A stretch of DNA of 64,000 nucleotides, from assembly GCA_009859145.1 (NCBI GenBank), contig VRVR01000024.1:248001-312000 (forward strand), written 5' to 3'. Under the pieces are notes generated by a model. That model was not told where the DNA came from, ran no database searches, and saw nothing but the letters and a program-made list of their open reading frames with translations. Positions 1 through 8,625 of this stretch are shown piece after piece. The stretch is from Andalucia godoyi. Taxonomy: Eukaryota > Discoba > Jakobea > Jakobida > Andaluciidae. Made by a program: the position numbers and the translations under genes. Position 1 is the stretch's first letter. Each line of letters begins with the position of its first letter.

Positions 1-980
1 ATGGAAACTTGCAGCTGTTTTACGAGCATCTGCACAGCCGATTTCTGGATCCAGCGCACAAGGTCACGACAGACATTCCATCCGACCTTCGCAACCTCGT
101 GTTTCTCGAGGACTCTGTACTACACGAGGCGTTCTTGCATGCCGTCCCTTCGATTTCGAACCTTGCTAGTGTCTTCACTCTCAAGGCGACAGAGGCCGAA
201 AAGGACGTGCGAAAGCGCACACGATTTTGGTTTGACAGCGAAGAGATGGCTGCGGTCGCAGCTGCAAATGCCGAGCTCGAATTGGTGTCCAAAAAGAGTC
301 GAAGCGATGGTGGTGTCGATGCATTTGGAAGTTCTGCACCAGAGATGCCATCTGCTGCACCGCTTCCTGCAGCTGCCGCCGCCGCTGCCACCGCAGCCCC
401 AGTCCTGGCGCCAGCTCCGGCTCCTGCGCCAATCGGAGTGACGGCAGTTAGCGGGCGGATGACGACTGCTGCGGGTGCTGCAAACGTTGCTGCAGTGCTG
501 GGCCAGTACCGATTCGATCGCAACGATCCTGTGAACTCACTGAATCAAATGATGCAGGTTCCGCAACATCGAGGCATGGCCGTGGTGGATATGATCGGTC
601 TTGTCGAACGGCAGCTGGAGTTGGCAGACGACGCAGATGAACCGCGATTTTATGATCGAGCGCTGTCTTATTTGGAGGCCCTCCGCACGCAATGCATTTC
701 TTATGATTTTGCAACCGCCTTCAACGACCAGCTGCAATCCATCTGGCTGAACCGAGCGGAAGCTCCCGAGTTGGCCCACACACGATTTTTCGATCAACTG
801 AAGACTCGCAAACTGATGCTGATTCACGAGGGCGAGTGTCCGTCTGCAGCGGGTGTTTCTATTGCGGATGCGATAGCCTTGTTTTCCGAGGACCCGGCGA
901 CCAGCGCACCGTCCTCTTTGGGAAGCGCCTCCAACTCTTCCGTTTCTCGTCAGATGGCGATCATGGATCTTTTGGACTGA
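1..980 (+). CDS. XRCC5: Ku80 C-terminal part (partial, enters from left edge)
   Basis: The frame is open from base 3 with no start codon, so the gene begins outside the window; 325 residues and a TGA stop are visible. The first ~45 residues (QLFYEHLHSRFLDP and onward) fit the end of the Ku core and its C-terminal arm. An Ala/Pro-rich linker follows at local residues ~119-146. A helical block at ~170-290, starting NDPVNSLNQMM and containing YLEALRTQCISYDFATAFN, resembles the Ku80 DNA-PKcs-binding domain. The extreme C-terminus, MAIMDLLD, resembles the short tip that docks DNA-PKcs in animals, though it has fewer acidic residues. Ku80 pairs with Ku70 to bind double-strand break ends for non-homologous end joining in the nucleus. 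The domain order is the main evidence; the N-terminal vWA and beta-barrel lie outside the window. Confidence 0.78.
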   Translation, partial: GNLQLFYEHLHSRFLDPAHKVTTDIPSDLRNLVFLEDSVLHEAFLHAVPSISNLASVFTLKATEAEKDVRKRTRFWFDSEEMAAVAAANAELELVSKKSRSDGGVDAFGSSAPEMPSAAPLPAAAAAAATAAPVLAPAPAPAPIGVTAVSGRMTTAAGAANVAAVLGQYRFDRNDPVNSLNQMMQVPQHRGMAVVDMIGLVERQLELADDADEPRFYDRALSYLEALRTQCISYDFATAFNDQLQSIWLNRAEAPELAHTRFFDQLKTRKLMLIHEGECPSAAGVSIADAIALFSEDPATSAPSSLGSASNSSVSRQMAIMDLLD

Positions 981-1111
981 GGGTGGGGTGTCTGAGGCGA
1001 GCCAGAGACAAGGAAAGCAACAACGCACTCCTTTCTGTGGCGCTACGGTCTTACAGCATTTCTCTTGGTTCCTGTATGTACATAGCTGTTTTTATGATCT
1101 TACTATTACGA

Positions 1112-1843
1112 CTACGACGCTAGCTTGTTAAAATGATCCCTCTGCCATATGTTCAAAACGTGTTGCATGCCGTGATTGAGTTTTGCGGAAGGCCGTTTGG
1201 ATTTTACGGCGTGGAATGCCGATTTCCAGTCTGGAGCATGGCCAGCGGCCACAAGACACGCACAGAGGACAGTGACCGAGCGTCCTCGTCCATACGCACA
1301 GTGAATCAACACGGGGCCGTCCTTTCTCTTTTCGGCAGCAAAGAGCACCGCGCGTTCAATATCCGTCGGGCACGGAGGCGTCCCATCCCATGTTGGAATG
1401 CAAAGGTACTTGTGTGGAGCAATTTCGACGTACTCCGGCAGTTCGCAAGTGAGATCGACGACTCCTCCCCAGTTCAGCGGGACTTTACAACTTCTCCATC
1501 CGCCGACGTACCATCCTGAAAAGATCTCTGTGGCGTCGTCATCCGGCTTTCCAGACAGCTGGTTTGCGATGAGATGGATGCGAGAGATGAGCATCAGAGA
1601 CCAGAATGCAGGATACGACCAGAAGCTCATGTGTCCCGTTCGGAAGTCCTTTCCCACGATTCCAGAATACTTGCGAAGCCTCATCAGATACGCCACAAGC
1701 AGCGTCGACGCACCGCCCCACATGACAAACAGCGACAATGGTCGCGGCACAAGGTAGTATCCAACCGCCAGCTTCACTGATCCTAGCAGCCCCATCATCT
1801 TGACTGGACCGCCCAAGTGAACAATCTCTTGCACAATTCCCAT
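1112..1843 (-). CDS. Membrane-anchored protein tyrosine / dual-specificity phosphatase-like protein
   Basis: 243 residues from the first ATG in the open frame (1843). The C-terminal half carries the cysteine phosphatase loop HCAYGRGRS, a CX5R signature with Cys182 and Arg188. The WDG at ~152-154 is a plausible general-acid loop. The N-terminal ~100 residues are hydrophobic, with stretches near residues 19-55 and 73-92, suggesting membrane anchoring with a cytosolic catalytic domain. The substrate cannot be told: members of this fold act on phosphotyrosine, phosphoserine or phospholipids. The frame stays open upstream to about 1957 but without another ATG. The gene is convergent with Ku80 (131 bp between stops) and divergent from eIF1A, with a long CT repeat in the shared upstream region. 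Confidence 0.82.
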   Translation of the reverse strand: MGIVQEIVHLGGPVKMMGLLGSVKLAVGYYLVPRPLSLFVMWGGASTLLVAYLMRLRKYSGIVGKDFRTGHMSFWSYPAFWSLMLISRIHLIANQLSGKPDDDATEIFSGWYVGGWRSCKVPLNWGGVVDLTCELPEYVEIAPHKYLCIPTWDGTPPCPTDIERAVLFAAEKRKDGPVLIHCAYGRGRSVTVLCACLVAAGHAPDWKSAFHAVKSKRPSAKLNHGMQHVLNIWQRDHFNKLAS

Positions 1844-1972
1844 GTTTTTCTGCACACGTCCGCGTCCACACCGCAACGTGTTCTGTCTGGCTAGCACAGA
1901 TCTACTACTGAATAGAAGAAAAGAGAACAGAAGAGAGGAAATGTCAGAAATCCTCAAGAGGACTTGTTTTTG

Positions 1973-2079
<107 letters not shown>

Positions 2080-2191
2080 TGCAAATTCTTTAAATACGGC
2101 AAAATTTGATCGATATTTGCAGTTCTGGCAAAGAGTGAGTAGAGTAGCGACTCAAACTTGACCCTCCATAATGTCATTAGGTGACATCACA

Positions 2192-2227
2192 AATGACACC
2201 ACCAATGACACCACCAATGACACCGAT
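2192..2227. repeat. Three 12-bp tandem units AATGACACCACC
   Basis: Two perfect copies and a third diverging in its last three bases. Together with TGTCAT at ~2172 and GTGACATCAC at 2181-2190, they give several TGAC half-sites at near-regular spacing. The array lies ~270-330 bp upstream of the eIF1A start. Confidence 0.8.
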
Positions 2228-2497
2228 TTTTTTATTAAAATATTACCAGTCAATCAAATTGACTCATGTGCCGCGGATGTAGTCCACTCAATCGCTCTTT
2301 CAGCAAAAGCTGGTTCATGTCCTTTCCTGCTGACTTTGACATGATGTCACTCTTCCCCATTCGTCTCCCTCCTTCTATTCCTTTCATCATCTTTTTTCAT
2401 CTTGATCTTTTATTTCTTCTTTCCATCTTTCCGTCACTCCATTCCAATTGTCATCATCCCGTTACTGCGTGCTGGTGTTGTTGGTTGGCTTTGCAAG

Positions 2498-2920
2498 ATG
2501 AGTTCCAAGAACGTCAAAGGAAAAGGAGGCAAGAACCGCCGCCGGGGAGCAAATAACACGGAAGGCACGAAGCGAGAGCTTATCATTCGCGAGGAGGGAC
2601 AAGAGTATGCGCAGGTTCTGCGGATGCTTGGAAACGGCCGATTGGAAGCTAAGTGCTTTGCTGATGCAAAGACGCGTCAGTGCCATATTCGTGGAAAGAT
2701 GCGTAAGAAAGTGTGGATCAACGTCGGCGACATTGTCCTCATCTCGACGCGAGAGTATCAGGACGAAAAGGCAGATGTCATACACAAGTACACGCCGGAC
2801 GAAGCGAGAGCTCTCAAGGCTCAGGAGGAAATCCCAGACAACATCCGTGTCAATGAAGTCGCAGACGAGGGAGAGGAGTTCTCGTCTGGAGACGATGCAT
2901 TTGACTTTGACTCGGTGTAG
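2498..2920 (+). CDS. EIF1A: Translation initiation factor eIF1A
   Basis: 140 residues, the family's usual size. The chosen ATG gives the canonical basic N-terminus, [17 protein letters not shown]. An S1-like OB fold follows ([19 protein letters not shown], then [19 protein letters not shown]), and the acidic C-terminal tail ends in DAFDFDSV. eIF1A binds the A site of the 40S subunit, works with eIF1 in scanning and recruits eIF5B. The frame stays open upstream in a pyrimidine-rich leader, but that extension is unlike any eIF1A. It is convergent with the methyltransferase gene. Confidence 0.97.
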   Translation: MSSKNVKGKGGKNRRRGANNTEGTKRELIIREEGQEYAQVLRMLGNGRLEAKCFADAKTRQCHIRGKMRKKVWINVGDIVLISTREYQDEKADVIHKYTPDEARALKAQEEIPDNIRVNEVADEGEEFSSGDDAFDFDSV

Positions 2921-3096
2921 CACCACAACCGTTTCTGCATTCCGCATTTGCATTTCGCATTTTCTTATCTTCATTAATTAATAAATTAATAATAGTTGAA
3001 AATAAATAAATAATAATGAATAAAGAAATAAAAATGAAATTTAAACATAAAATAATAATAATAATAAAGGAAACAGTGCCACGCGGAAGAACATGT
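2921..3096. terminator. Convergent AT-rich 3' spacer with polyadenylation-like motifs
   Basis: This 176-bp spacer between two stop codons is very AT-rich and holds overlapping AATAAA-type motifs around 2980-3065 on the + strand. It is the likely 3'-end region of eIF1A. No coding potential was seen. Confidence 0.5.
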
Positions 3097-3807
3097 TTAC
3101 AATCGAGAAAGCGCAGTTCGGACGAAGACAAAAGGTTCCGAGTCGATGCGCTGGCGATCGGCCTCGGACATAGCCTCGGCTTGAAACGAGTACTTGTAGG
3201 GAGGATAGAACTGCTGGGAAACTTGGTCGAGCGGGACCATGAAGGGCGGGCCCAGACACGCCTTTTCTGGAGACCGCAGCACCACTTCGAGGAACATAAC
3301 CGAGGATGCCGATGTCTTGCGATGGATGAGCTCTGCGTACCGCGGTCTTGCATCCGGTGCAATCGCGACCATGGATGCCCGGTCGTAGATGATGTCGTAT
3401 GTTTCTAGCGGGGTTTGCATCACGCGCTCGAAGAAATCGCCCTGCAAGATGCACACGCGCTTGTCGCTTGACGTGTATCCGAGCTCCGACTTGGTGAACT
3501 GCAGCTCGGGGAAGCTCTCGGCCATGAGTTTCTCCACCGCGGAACTGACGAACTCGATTCCCGTCACCTGTCTGCAGCCGCAGTCGTAAAAGAAGCGGAG
3601 AACGGCCGAGTCGCCACACAGCGGAACAAGCACAGACGCATCGGACAACTTCGGCATCCGTGGTTCCCCAATGCACTCGGACAGAAACGCGAGGTTGGAT
3701 GCAAACGGCTTGTTCACTTCAAATCGCTTCCAACCGGTCTCGCCCTTGGCCCACCGTGAAGACCAGTATGATTCGCTCGATTCAGCTGCGAACGGATTGC
3801 TTGACAT
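3097..3807 (-). CDS. TPMT-family (thiopurine S-methyltransferase-like) methyltransferase
   Basis: 236 residues from the ATG at 3807. The frame shows the TPMT-family landmarks in order: the WSSRWAKGETGW segment near the N-terminus, the SAM-binding VLVPLCGDS loop at ~60, GIEF at the end of strand 2, and YDRASMVAI. Members transfer a methyl group from S-adenosylmethionine to small thiols, selenols or related compounds in the cytosol. The natural substrate of protist members is unknown, so thiopurine activity should not be assumed. The gene is convergent with eIF1A and divergent from the phosphatase at 4373. Confidence 0.9.
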   Translation of the reverse strand: MSSNPFAAESSESYWSSRWAKGETGWKRFEVNKPFASNLAFLSECIGEPRMPKLSDASVLVPLCGDSAVLRFFYDCGCRQVTGIEFVSSAVEKLMAESFPELQFTKSELGYTSSDKRVCILQGDFFERVMQTPLETYDIIYDRASMVAIAPDARPRYAELIHRKTSASSVMFLEVVLRSPEKACLGPPFMVPLDQVSQQFYPPYKYSFQAEAMSEADRQRIDSEPFVFVRTALSRL

Positions 3808-4372
3808 TCTTACCGGCACAACAACAGCAACGGGGATTTAATAAAAAGACTGTAAGAAAAACCCAGTCACAGTAAATCCTACTCACGAGCGTCACCCAAA
3901 AAAGAAAAAAAGAAAAAAATGGGAAAAATCAACGCCGTTTGCCAGCTGTAGAAGCAATCCGATTCGTTTCAGATGGGATTGATAATTTAAAAAAATTGCA
4001 ACCGGTAAACGATTCTCTCTGACCAAAACGAATGGCGCCTCTCTGTTTTTTGAATAAACCACTCTCTCTCTGTCTCTCTGTCTCTCTCTCTCTGTCTGTC
4101 TTTCTCTCTGTCTCTCTCTCTGTCTGTCTATCTATTCTGAATGTTTTGTTAAAACATCATTTTGTTTCGTTTTCTTTTTCCTGTGTTTTCCCTTCATTCA
4201 GTTTTTTAAAATATTTTTGCCTTCTTCTTTCCTGTTTGTAGAACACTTTTCCCCCGTTGTCTGTCTGTCTGTCTGTGTGTTTCCTCTTTTTTATTTAAAT
4301 TTCTTCTTCTTTTAATTTTGAAATTGAAGTTTTGGAGAGAGAGAAAGAGAGAGAAAAGAAAAGGAAGAAAAC
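3808..4372. promoter_or_regulatory. Divergent spacer with TCTC/TCTG repeats and polypurine leader
   Basis: A 565-bp spacer between divergent genes. It contains an A-rich stretch at 3896-3920, interrupted TCTC/TCTG repeats at ~4060-4135, a TGTC tetramer run at ~4258-4276, and a polypurine tract (4334-4371) ending one base before the ATG at 4373. No supported coding sequence. Confidence 0.5.
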
Positions 4373-6061
4373 ATGTCTGCGCAACCTGAGCTTCTGTATT
4401 CGTTCTCTAATCTTGGTCTTGCGAACCAGTCGCTGAACGCAAAGAACAGTTCGGACGACGATGCGACGTTTGCATCCATGTACCTTTCTCCTTCAAAATC
4501 ATCGTCCAAATCAACAGGCGCGTGCTCCCCGTCCACATCATCTACATCCGCATCCGTTTCTGCATCTGTATCTACGACAGCGCCGTCGTCGAGCGCTTCT
4601 GCGTTTGCGTCGCCGAGCAAAAAGAAGATTGACCAGTCGTCCACTCTGATCTGTTCGTCTCCGCTGCGCTCTGTTCGGAAAGGGAAAGAGAATATCGCAG
4701 TGTCGGTCACTTCTCCGCCGACTAGGACGTCGAAGAAGTCGCTGTATGACTACCTTCCGAAGCCATCGTCGTTGTCGTCGTCGTCGTCGGGATCGGGATC
4801 GGGATCGGGTTCACCGGGTTCATCACTTTCGTCAATGATGATCATGTCGCCTGCTGCGAAAAAATCAGCGAGCCGATTCGTCGATTCTGATGGCGATTTG
4901 CGCATGCAGGACGCAGAAATTGTTTCAAAGGTTGTGAACGCAGTCATTGCGGATGACGACGAGCACTCGCCGTCGTCGTCGTCAATCTCGAGTGGAAACT
5001 TCGGCCATCAGCAGCATCACTTTGTTCAGAGACGTCTTTCAAGTTCGCCGTCTTCGTCTCCGTCTTCGTCGTCCACCTGGAGCACTTCAGCGTCGTCGAC
5101 ATCGCCGGTGACAGGAAATGGAACGACGCTGTTTTCGCCGGTTTACCCAGCAAACGCACATGAGCAATCCTGTGCGACGCAGCAACAGCCTGCTCATGCC
5201 CATGCGCACGCACATCACAAGCGCTCTGTGCAGAGCAAGGATCCTAAACAACGGTCGATTACGGAATTCACGATTCCATCTCCAAAGCAGCAAAAGGCTG
5301 AGGAGGTGGATCCAAAGGACCCGTGGGTGATCATGTCGCGCAGTCTGCCGTATGAGTATGTGTTCGATGCGTGCGATGAAGACGATTTTAACCCGCTGTT
5401 GTTCATCAAGACGGTTCCACCACTGCCCTACGAGTATCGTGTTCGCTCCGCTGTACTTCCGAGAAAGACGCGCTCGACGCCAAAACTCTCGCTTGTTCTC
5501 GATCTCGACGAAACGCTCGTGCACTGCTCGACGGAGCCGATGGAAAAGGCAGACCTGACGTTCCACATCACATCAAACGGCGTCGACTACACAGTTTACG
5601 CGAGAAAGAGACCCCACATGGACTTTTTCTTGCGCGAAGTCAGCAAGATTGCAGAGGTTACTGTGTTTACTGCGTCGCAGCAGGTGTATGCGGAGAAGCT
5701 GTTGGATCTCTTGGATCCGAAGAAAGAATATATCAAGTACCGCTTGTACAGACCTTCGTGTGTTCAAGTCGAGGGATTGTTTCTGAAGGACCTTTCCTTG
5801 TTGGGTCGCGATTTGGCATCGACCGTCATTGTTGACAACTCTCCCCAGGCATTCGCGTACCAGGTAGAGAATGGTATCCCGATTGACACGTGGATTGACC
5901 AGGATGATGACACAGAGCTCGTGAAGCTGTTGAAGCTGATTCGCGAAGAAATTATTCCTGCCGACGATGTTCGAAACGTTCTCCGACGTGCGTTCCGCAT
6001 CCAGTCTCAAGTAGATGAGCTGCGCCTTCCGGACTCGCCGCTCTTTAGCGACTGCATGTAA
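4373..6061 (+). CDS. FCP1/SCP-type phosphatase (CTD small phosphatase-like)
   Basis: 562 residues. The C-terminal ~200 residues form an FCP1-homology HAD phosphatase domain. The catalytic DLDETLVHCS motif is at ~377-386, with Asp377 the predicted nucleophile and Asp379 the acid/base. Further motifs are ARKRPHMDFFLREV, VTVFTASQ, and IVDNSPQAF near the Lys/Asp motif region. This layout is closest to CTDSPL2/SCP enzymes, which remove phosphates from Ser/Thr in RNA polymerase II CTD or other nuclear proteins. The first ~340 residues are disordered and rich in Ser, Thr, Pro and His, with SSSS and GSGSG runs. There is no BRCT domain, so FCP1 itself is unlikely. The substrate is an inference. Confidence 0.9.
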   Translation: MSAQPELLYSFSNLGLANQSLNAKNSSDDDATFASMYLSPSKSSSKSTGACSPSTSSTSASVSASVSTTAPSSSASAFASPSKKKIDQSSTLICSSPLRSVRKGKENIAVSVTSPPTRTSKKSLYDYLPKPSSLSSSSSGSGSGSGSPGSSLSSMMIMSPAAKKSASRFVDSDGDLRMQDAEIVSKVVNAVIADDDEHSPSSSSISSGNFGHQQHHFVQRRLSSSPSSSPSSSSTWSTSASSTSPVTGNGTTLFSPVYPANAHEQSCATQQQPAHAHAHAHHKRSVQSKDPKQRSITEFTIPSPKQQKAEEVDPKDPWVIMSRSLPYEYVFDACDEDDFNPLLFIKTVPPLPYEYRVRSAVLPRKTRSTPKLSLVLDLDETLVHCSTEPMEKADLTFHITSNGVDYTVYARKRPHMDFFLREVSKIAEVTVFTASQQVYAEKLLDLLDPKKEYIKYRLYRPSCVQVEGLFLKDLSLLGRDLASTVIVDNSPQAFAYQVENGIPIDTWIDQDDDTELVKLLKLIREEIIPADDVRNVLRRAFRIQSQVDELRLPDSPLFSDCM

Positions 6062-6915
6062 GACGTCTGCGTTGTTTCCATTAGGGCATTGCTGGGGTGA
6101 GGAGGACTGGTGGCAGCCCGGTTCTTGGAAACCGATTGCTTTAGATCTGGACCACAAGAAGGATACCCAGAGACGGAATCGAACGGCGACGGCGGGTTGT
6201 GTTGCCACTGTCGTCGCCCCCCCCCCCCCTTTTTTTTTTTCTTCTTTCTTCTTCTTCTTCTTCGTCTTGTATTCATTTCTGTATAGCTACTTCTTTCTTC
6301 TTCTTTTCTTTTCAGTTGTCAGATTGCTTCGTGCGTTGCACTTTGTGGCGTGGCGTGTTGTGCTTTGCGCGTCCATAAGTGGTCAATTGCCTTTTCATGT
6401 TTTCATTTGTTGTTACGTCCATCATTCGTCGTTTTCTTCATGCACCCTGTAGGTCTCATTGTTTTTGATTTTCGTTTTTGCAATAGGAAAAACGCACTAG
6501 ATTTGTTTGCCTTTTTGCCGTTTCAATTTAGATTCCTTCCCGTGTCTGTCCGCATATCTATGTATGAATGCCTGTTGCCTGTCGCGTGCAGTGTTGGGGG
6601 TTTTTTATGCGCGTGTGCGTGTGGGAGCATGTATCTATGTGTCTGTGTCTCTCTCTGTGTGTGTCTCTTTGTTTGTGTTTGTGTTTCTGTGTGTGTTTCT
6701 GTGTGTGTGTGTGTGTGTGTGTGCGTTCTCTGACACAGCCGTTACTGATTGTTGAGTGTACAATCCTTCTGATCCCAGTTCTTGTACCACAATGTAAATC
6801 TACAAAAGAGAGAAGATCCATTTTCATTAAAAAAAACGTCTTTTGTTCATCCCTCTTTGCTCCACGTGTTGCTGCGTCACTCTGGTTCGTCGTCTTGTTC
6901 AAGTATTCTCCCTGT
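6062..6915. other. Convergent spacer: C13T11 tract, T-rich stretch, GT microsatellite
   Basis: This 854-bp region lies between two convergent stop codons. It holds 13 C followed by 11 T at 6217-6240, CTT repeats to ~6310, a generally T-rich + strand, and GT-rich DNA at ~6600-6722 ending in about eleven GT units. Frames here are low-complexity and no gene is supported. Confidence 0.7.
6217..6240. repeat. C13-T11 homopolymer junction
   Basis: Thirteen C are followed directly by eleven T, then CTT repeats. The tract is ~155 bp downstream of the phosphatase stop. Confidence 0.95.
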
Positions 6916-7722
6916 TTATTTTGCCCATTCACAGTGAAGCCTGCAGCTCATGAAGCCGTAGTCATCGTACTTCTCCATTGCCTTTTCTGCTTCTTCCTTT
7001 GTCGCAAACGAAGCAAAAGCAATTCCTTTTTCGGCAAGGACCTTGAAACGCAGCAGCTCGGCTCTGCGAGTTCCAAACGGTCGGCGATTCAGACTTTCCG
7101 TCGGCTCGAGCGCTTGGAACAAATCCTTGAGCTCAAACTGGTCGTCCCGCGACATGTGCAATGGCAAATTGGAGACCCTGATGGTGAATTCCACTGGTCT
7201 ATCCTCTCCACCCGGTCCACCAACTCCCATTTGTCTTCGGAACGTGTACTTCGCGGCTCCCGGCATCGCAGCCTGGGCTTGGATTTCCTGTGCAGAGGGC
7301 AGCGGGATTGCCGAGGCGGGCTTTGCGGGTGCAAGCGCGGACCCAGCAGCCTTCTTCCCCATGAGAGACATGAATTCATGACCCGCAGACGCCCCTTGGC
7401 TCTTCTCTGCTTCCTCAGCTTTGCGAGCCTTGGTCTCGATCGTCACCTCGTCTGCAGAATACGTCACCCCTTCATTGGACTCCTTTGCAAGTCCAAACTT
7501 GGGCATGTTTCGGCGCTCAAGAACAGACTTCTTCACTCGCTGTGTCACACTCGTAACCTTGACCCGCTGTGTAACCCGTGTCTTTGTGTTGGTTGCCGAG
7601 TCAAATCGAATCTCGGTCACTGTCTTCATTCCGTTCTCATCCACTTCACTCTCAGTTCGATCAAGCACTTCAATCGTGTTGCCAGGCTGGTCTTCGGACC
7701 ACTGTTGATTTCCAATCGTCAT
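6916..7722 (-). CDS. EIF3G: Translation initiation factor eIF3 subunit G
   Basis: 268 residues from the ATG at 7722; the frame stays open upstream but only through Phe/Pro-rich leader sequence. The N-terminal half has the eIF3g pattern GMKTVTEIRFDS, then VTQRVKKSVLERRNMPKFG. After an Ala/Pro-rich linker, a C-terminal RRM spans ~183-265, with RNP2 as IRVSNL and RNP1 as KGIAFASF. eIF3g sits on the 40S mRNA entry side of the eIF3 complex and contacts eIF3i and eIF4B-like factors. Length and domain order are typical. It is convergent with the FCP1-like phosphatase and divergent from the dynein gene. Confidence 0.93.
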   Translation of the reverse strand: MTIGNQQWSEDQPGNTIEVLDRTESEVDENGMKTVTEIRFDSATNTKTRVTQRVKVTSVTQRVKKSVLERRNMPKFGLAKESNEGVTYSADEVTIETKARKAEEAEKSQGASAGHEFMSLMGKKAAGSALAPAKPASAIPLPSAQEIQAQAAMPGAAKYTFRRQMGVGGPGGEDRPVEFTIRVSNLPLHMSRDDQFELKDLFQALEPTESLNRRPFGTRRAELLRFKVLAEKGIAFASFATKEEAEKAMEKYDDYGFMSCRLHCEWAK

Positions 7723-8194
7723 TCTCAGGAATTCCCCGTGTCTGACTGGAGCTGATGGGGGAGGTGTGCAGGTGTGGGGGGGGAGAAAGGAGTTGGGGAA
7801 AAAAGCAAATAGCCAGGGGGAAAGGAAAAGTTGGAGAAAAACGTTACGAATGTGAGAAAATGGAAGAAAGGGAAAGAAGAGGAAAAACAAACTGGGAAAT
7901 CATTGTACATACAGAGAGAGCCAATGCAAAGTCGAAATTCGCTTTTCAAAAAGATCAGAAAAAGGGTTCTGATGGAATTGTTGTTCTGGCATCAATCAAA
8001 AGCATCAATCCCCAAGACAAAAAGGCTTCTTCTACCGCCCAAAAACAGGTTGCGGTCGGTCGTTGAGAAGGTTCGGGGGGGAAAAAAAATGTCATGGCCT
8101 GACATCTTACCTCCGTTTTCTCAGGAATCTTTCATCGTCTTTTTCGGTCGTTGTCTGTCTCTCTGTCTCTCTGTCTCTGTCTCTCTGCGAGTGC

Positions 8195-8225
<31 letters not shown>

Positions 8226-8625
8226 CGTGTGTATCTTAATCAACAATTGTTGCTGTTTGTTCCCGTCTCCTCTTTTCCATTTCCCCATTTCCCATTTCTT
8301 CAATCTCCTTTTTCGTAATTCTCACTCAAACTCCTCCTGCCGTGCAATTCCTCGTTGTTTCACTTTCTTTTTTATTTTTTATTTTCTTTTAATTCTTGTT
8401 TTAGCGGTGGTGATCGGAAGCTCCCTCCCTTGCTCAGGCCCGTTTCATATTTAATTATTGTTTTTCGGTTATTCTTTTTTCTTTTTGCTTGCGCCACTCC
8501 TTTCATTCATCTTGCTCTCTGTACCTTCCGGTCCTTCTCCATTTTCCTCGTCCGTCGTCTGCTGATTTGGTCGTCTGTTCTTTTGACGCTACAAAGAAAA
8601 AGAAAAAGAGAAAGAAACCTTATAA
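7723..8625. promoter_or_regulatory. Divergent spacer eIF3g / dynein heavy chain
   Basis: A 903-bp spacer. It contains a G-rich patch near 7754-7800, CT/TCTG repeats at ~8150-8187, a GT tract at 8194-8214 running straight into GA repeats to ~8224, then a long pyrimidine-rich stretch to ~8570. A purine tract at 8593-8617 lies just before the dynein ATG. No supported coding sequence. Confidence 0.5.

Noticed and set aside
6568-7755. A 395-residue + strand frame
   Set aside because: Mostly antisense to eIF3g, and its first part comes from GT repeats giving Cys/Val runs.
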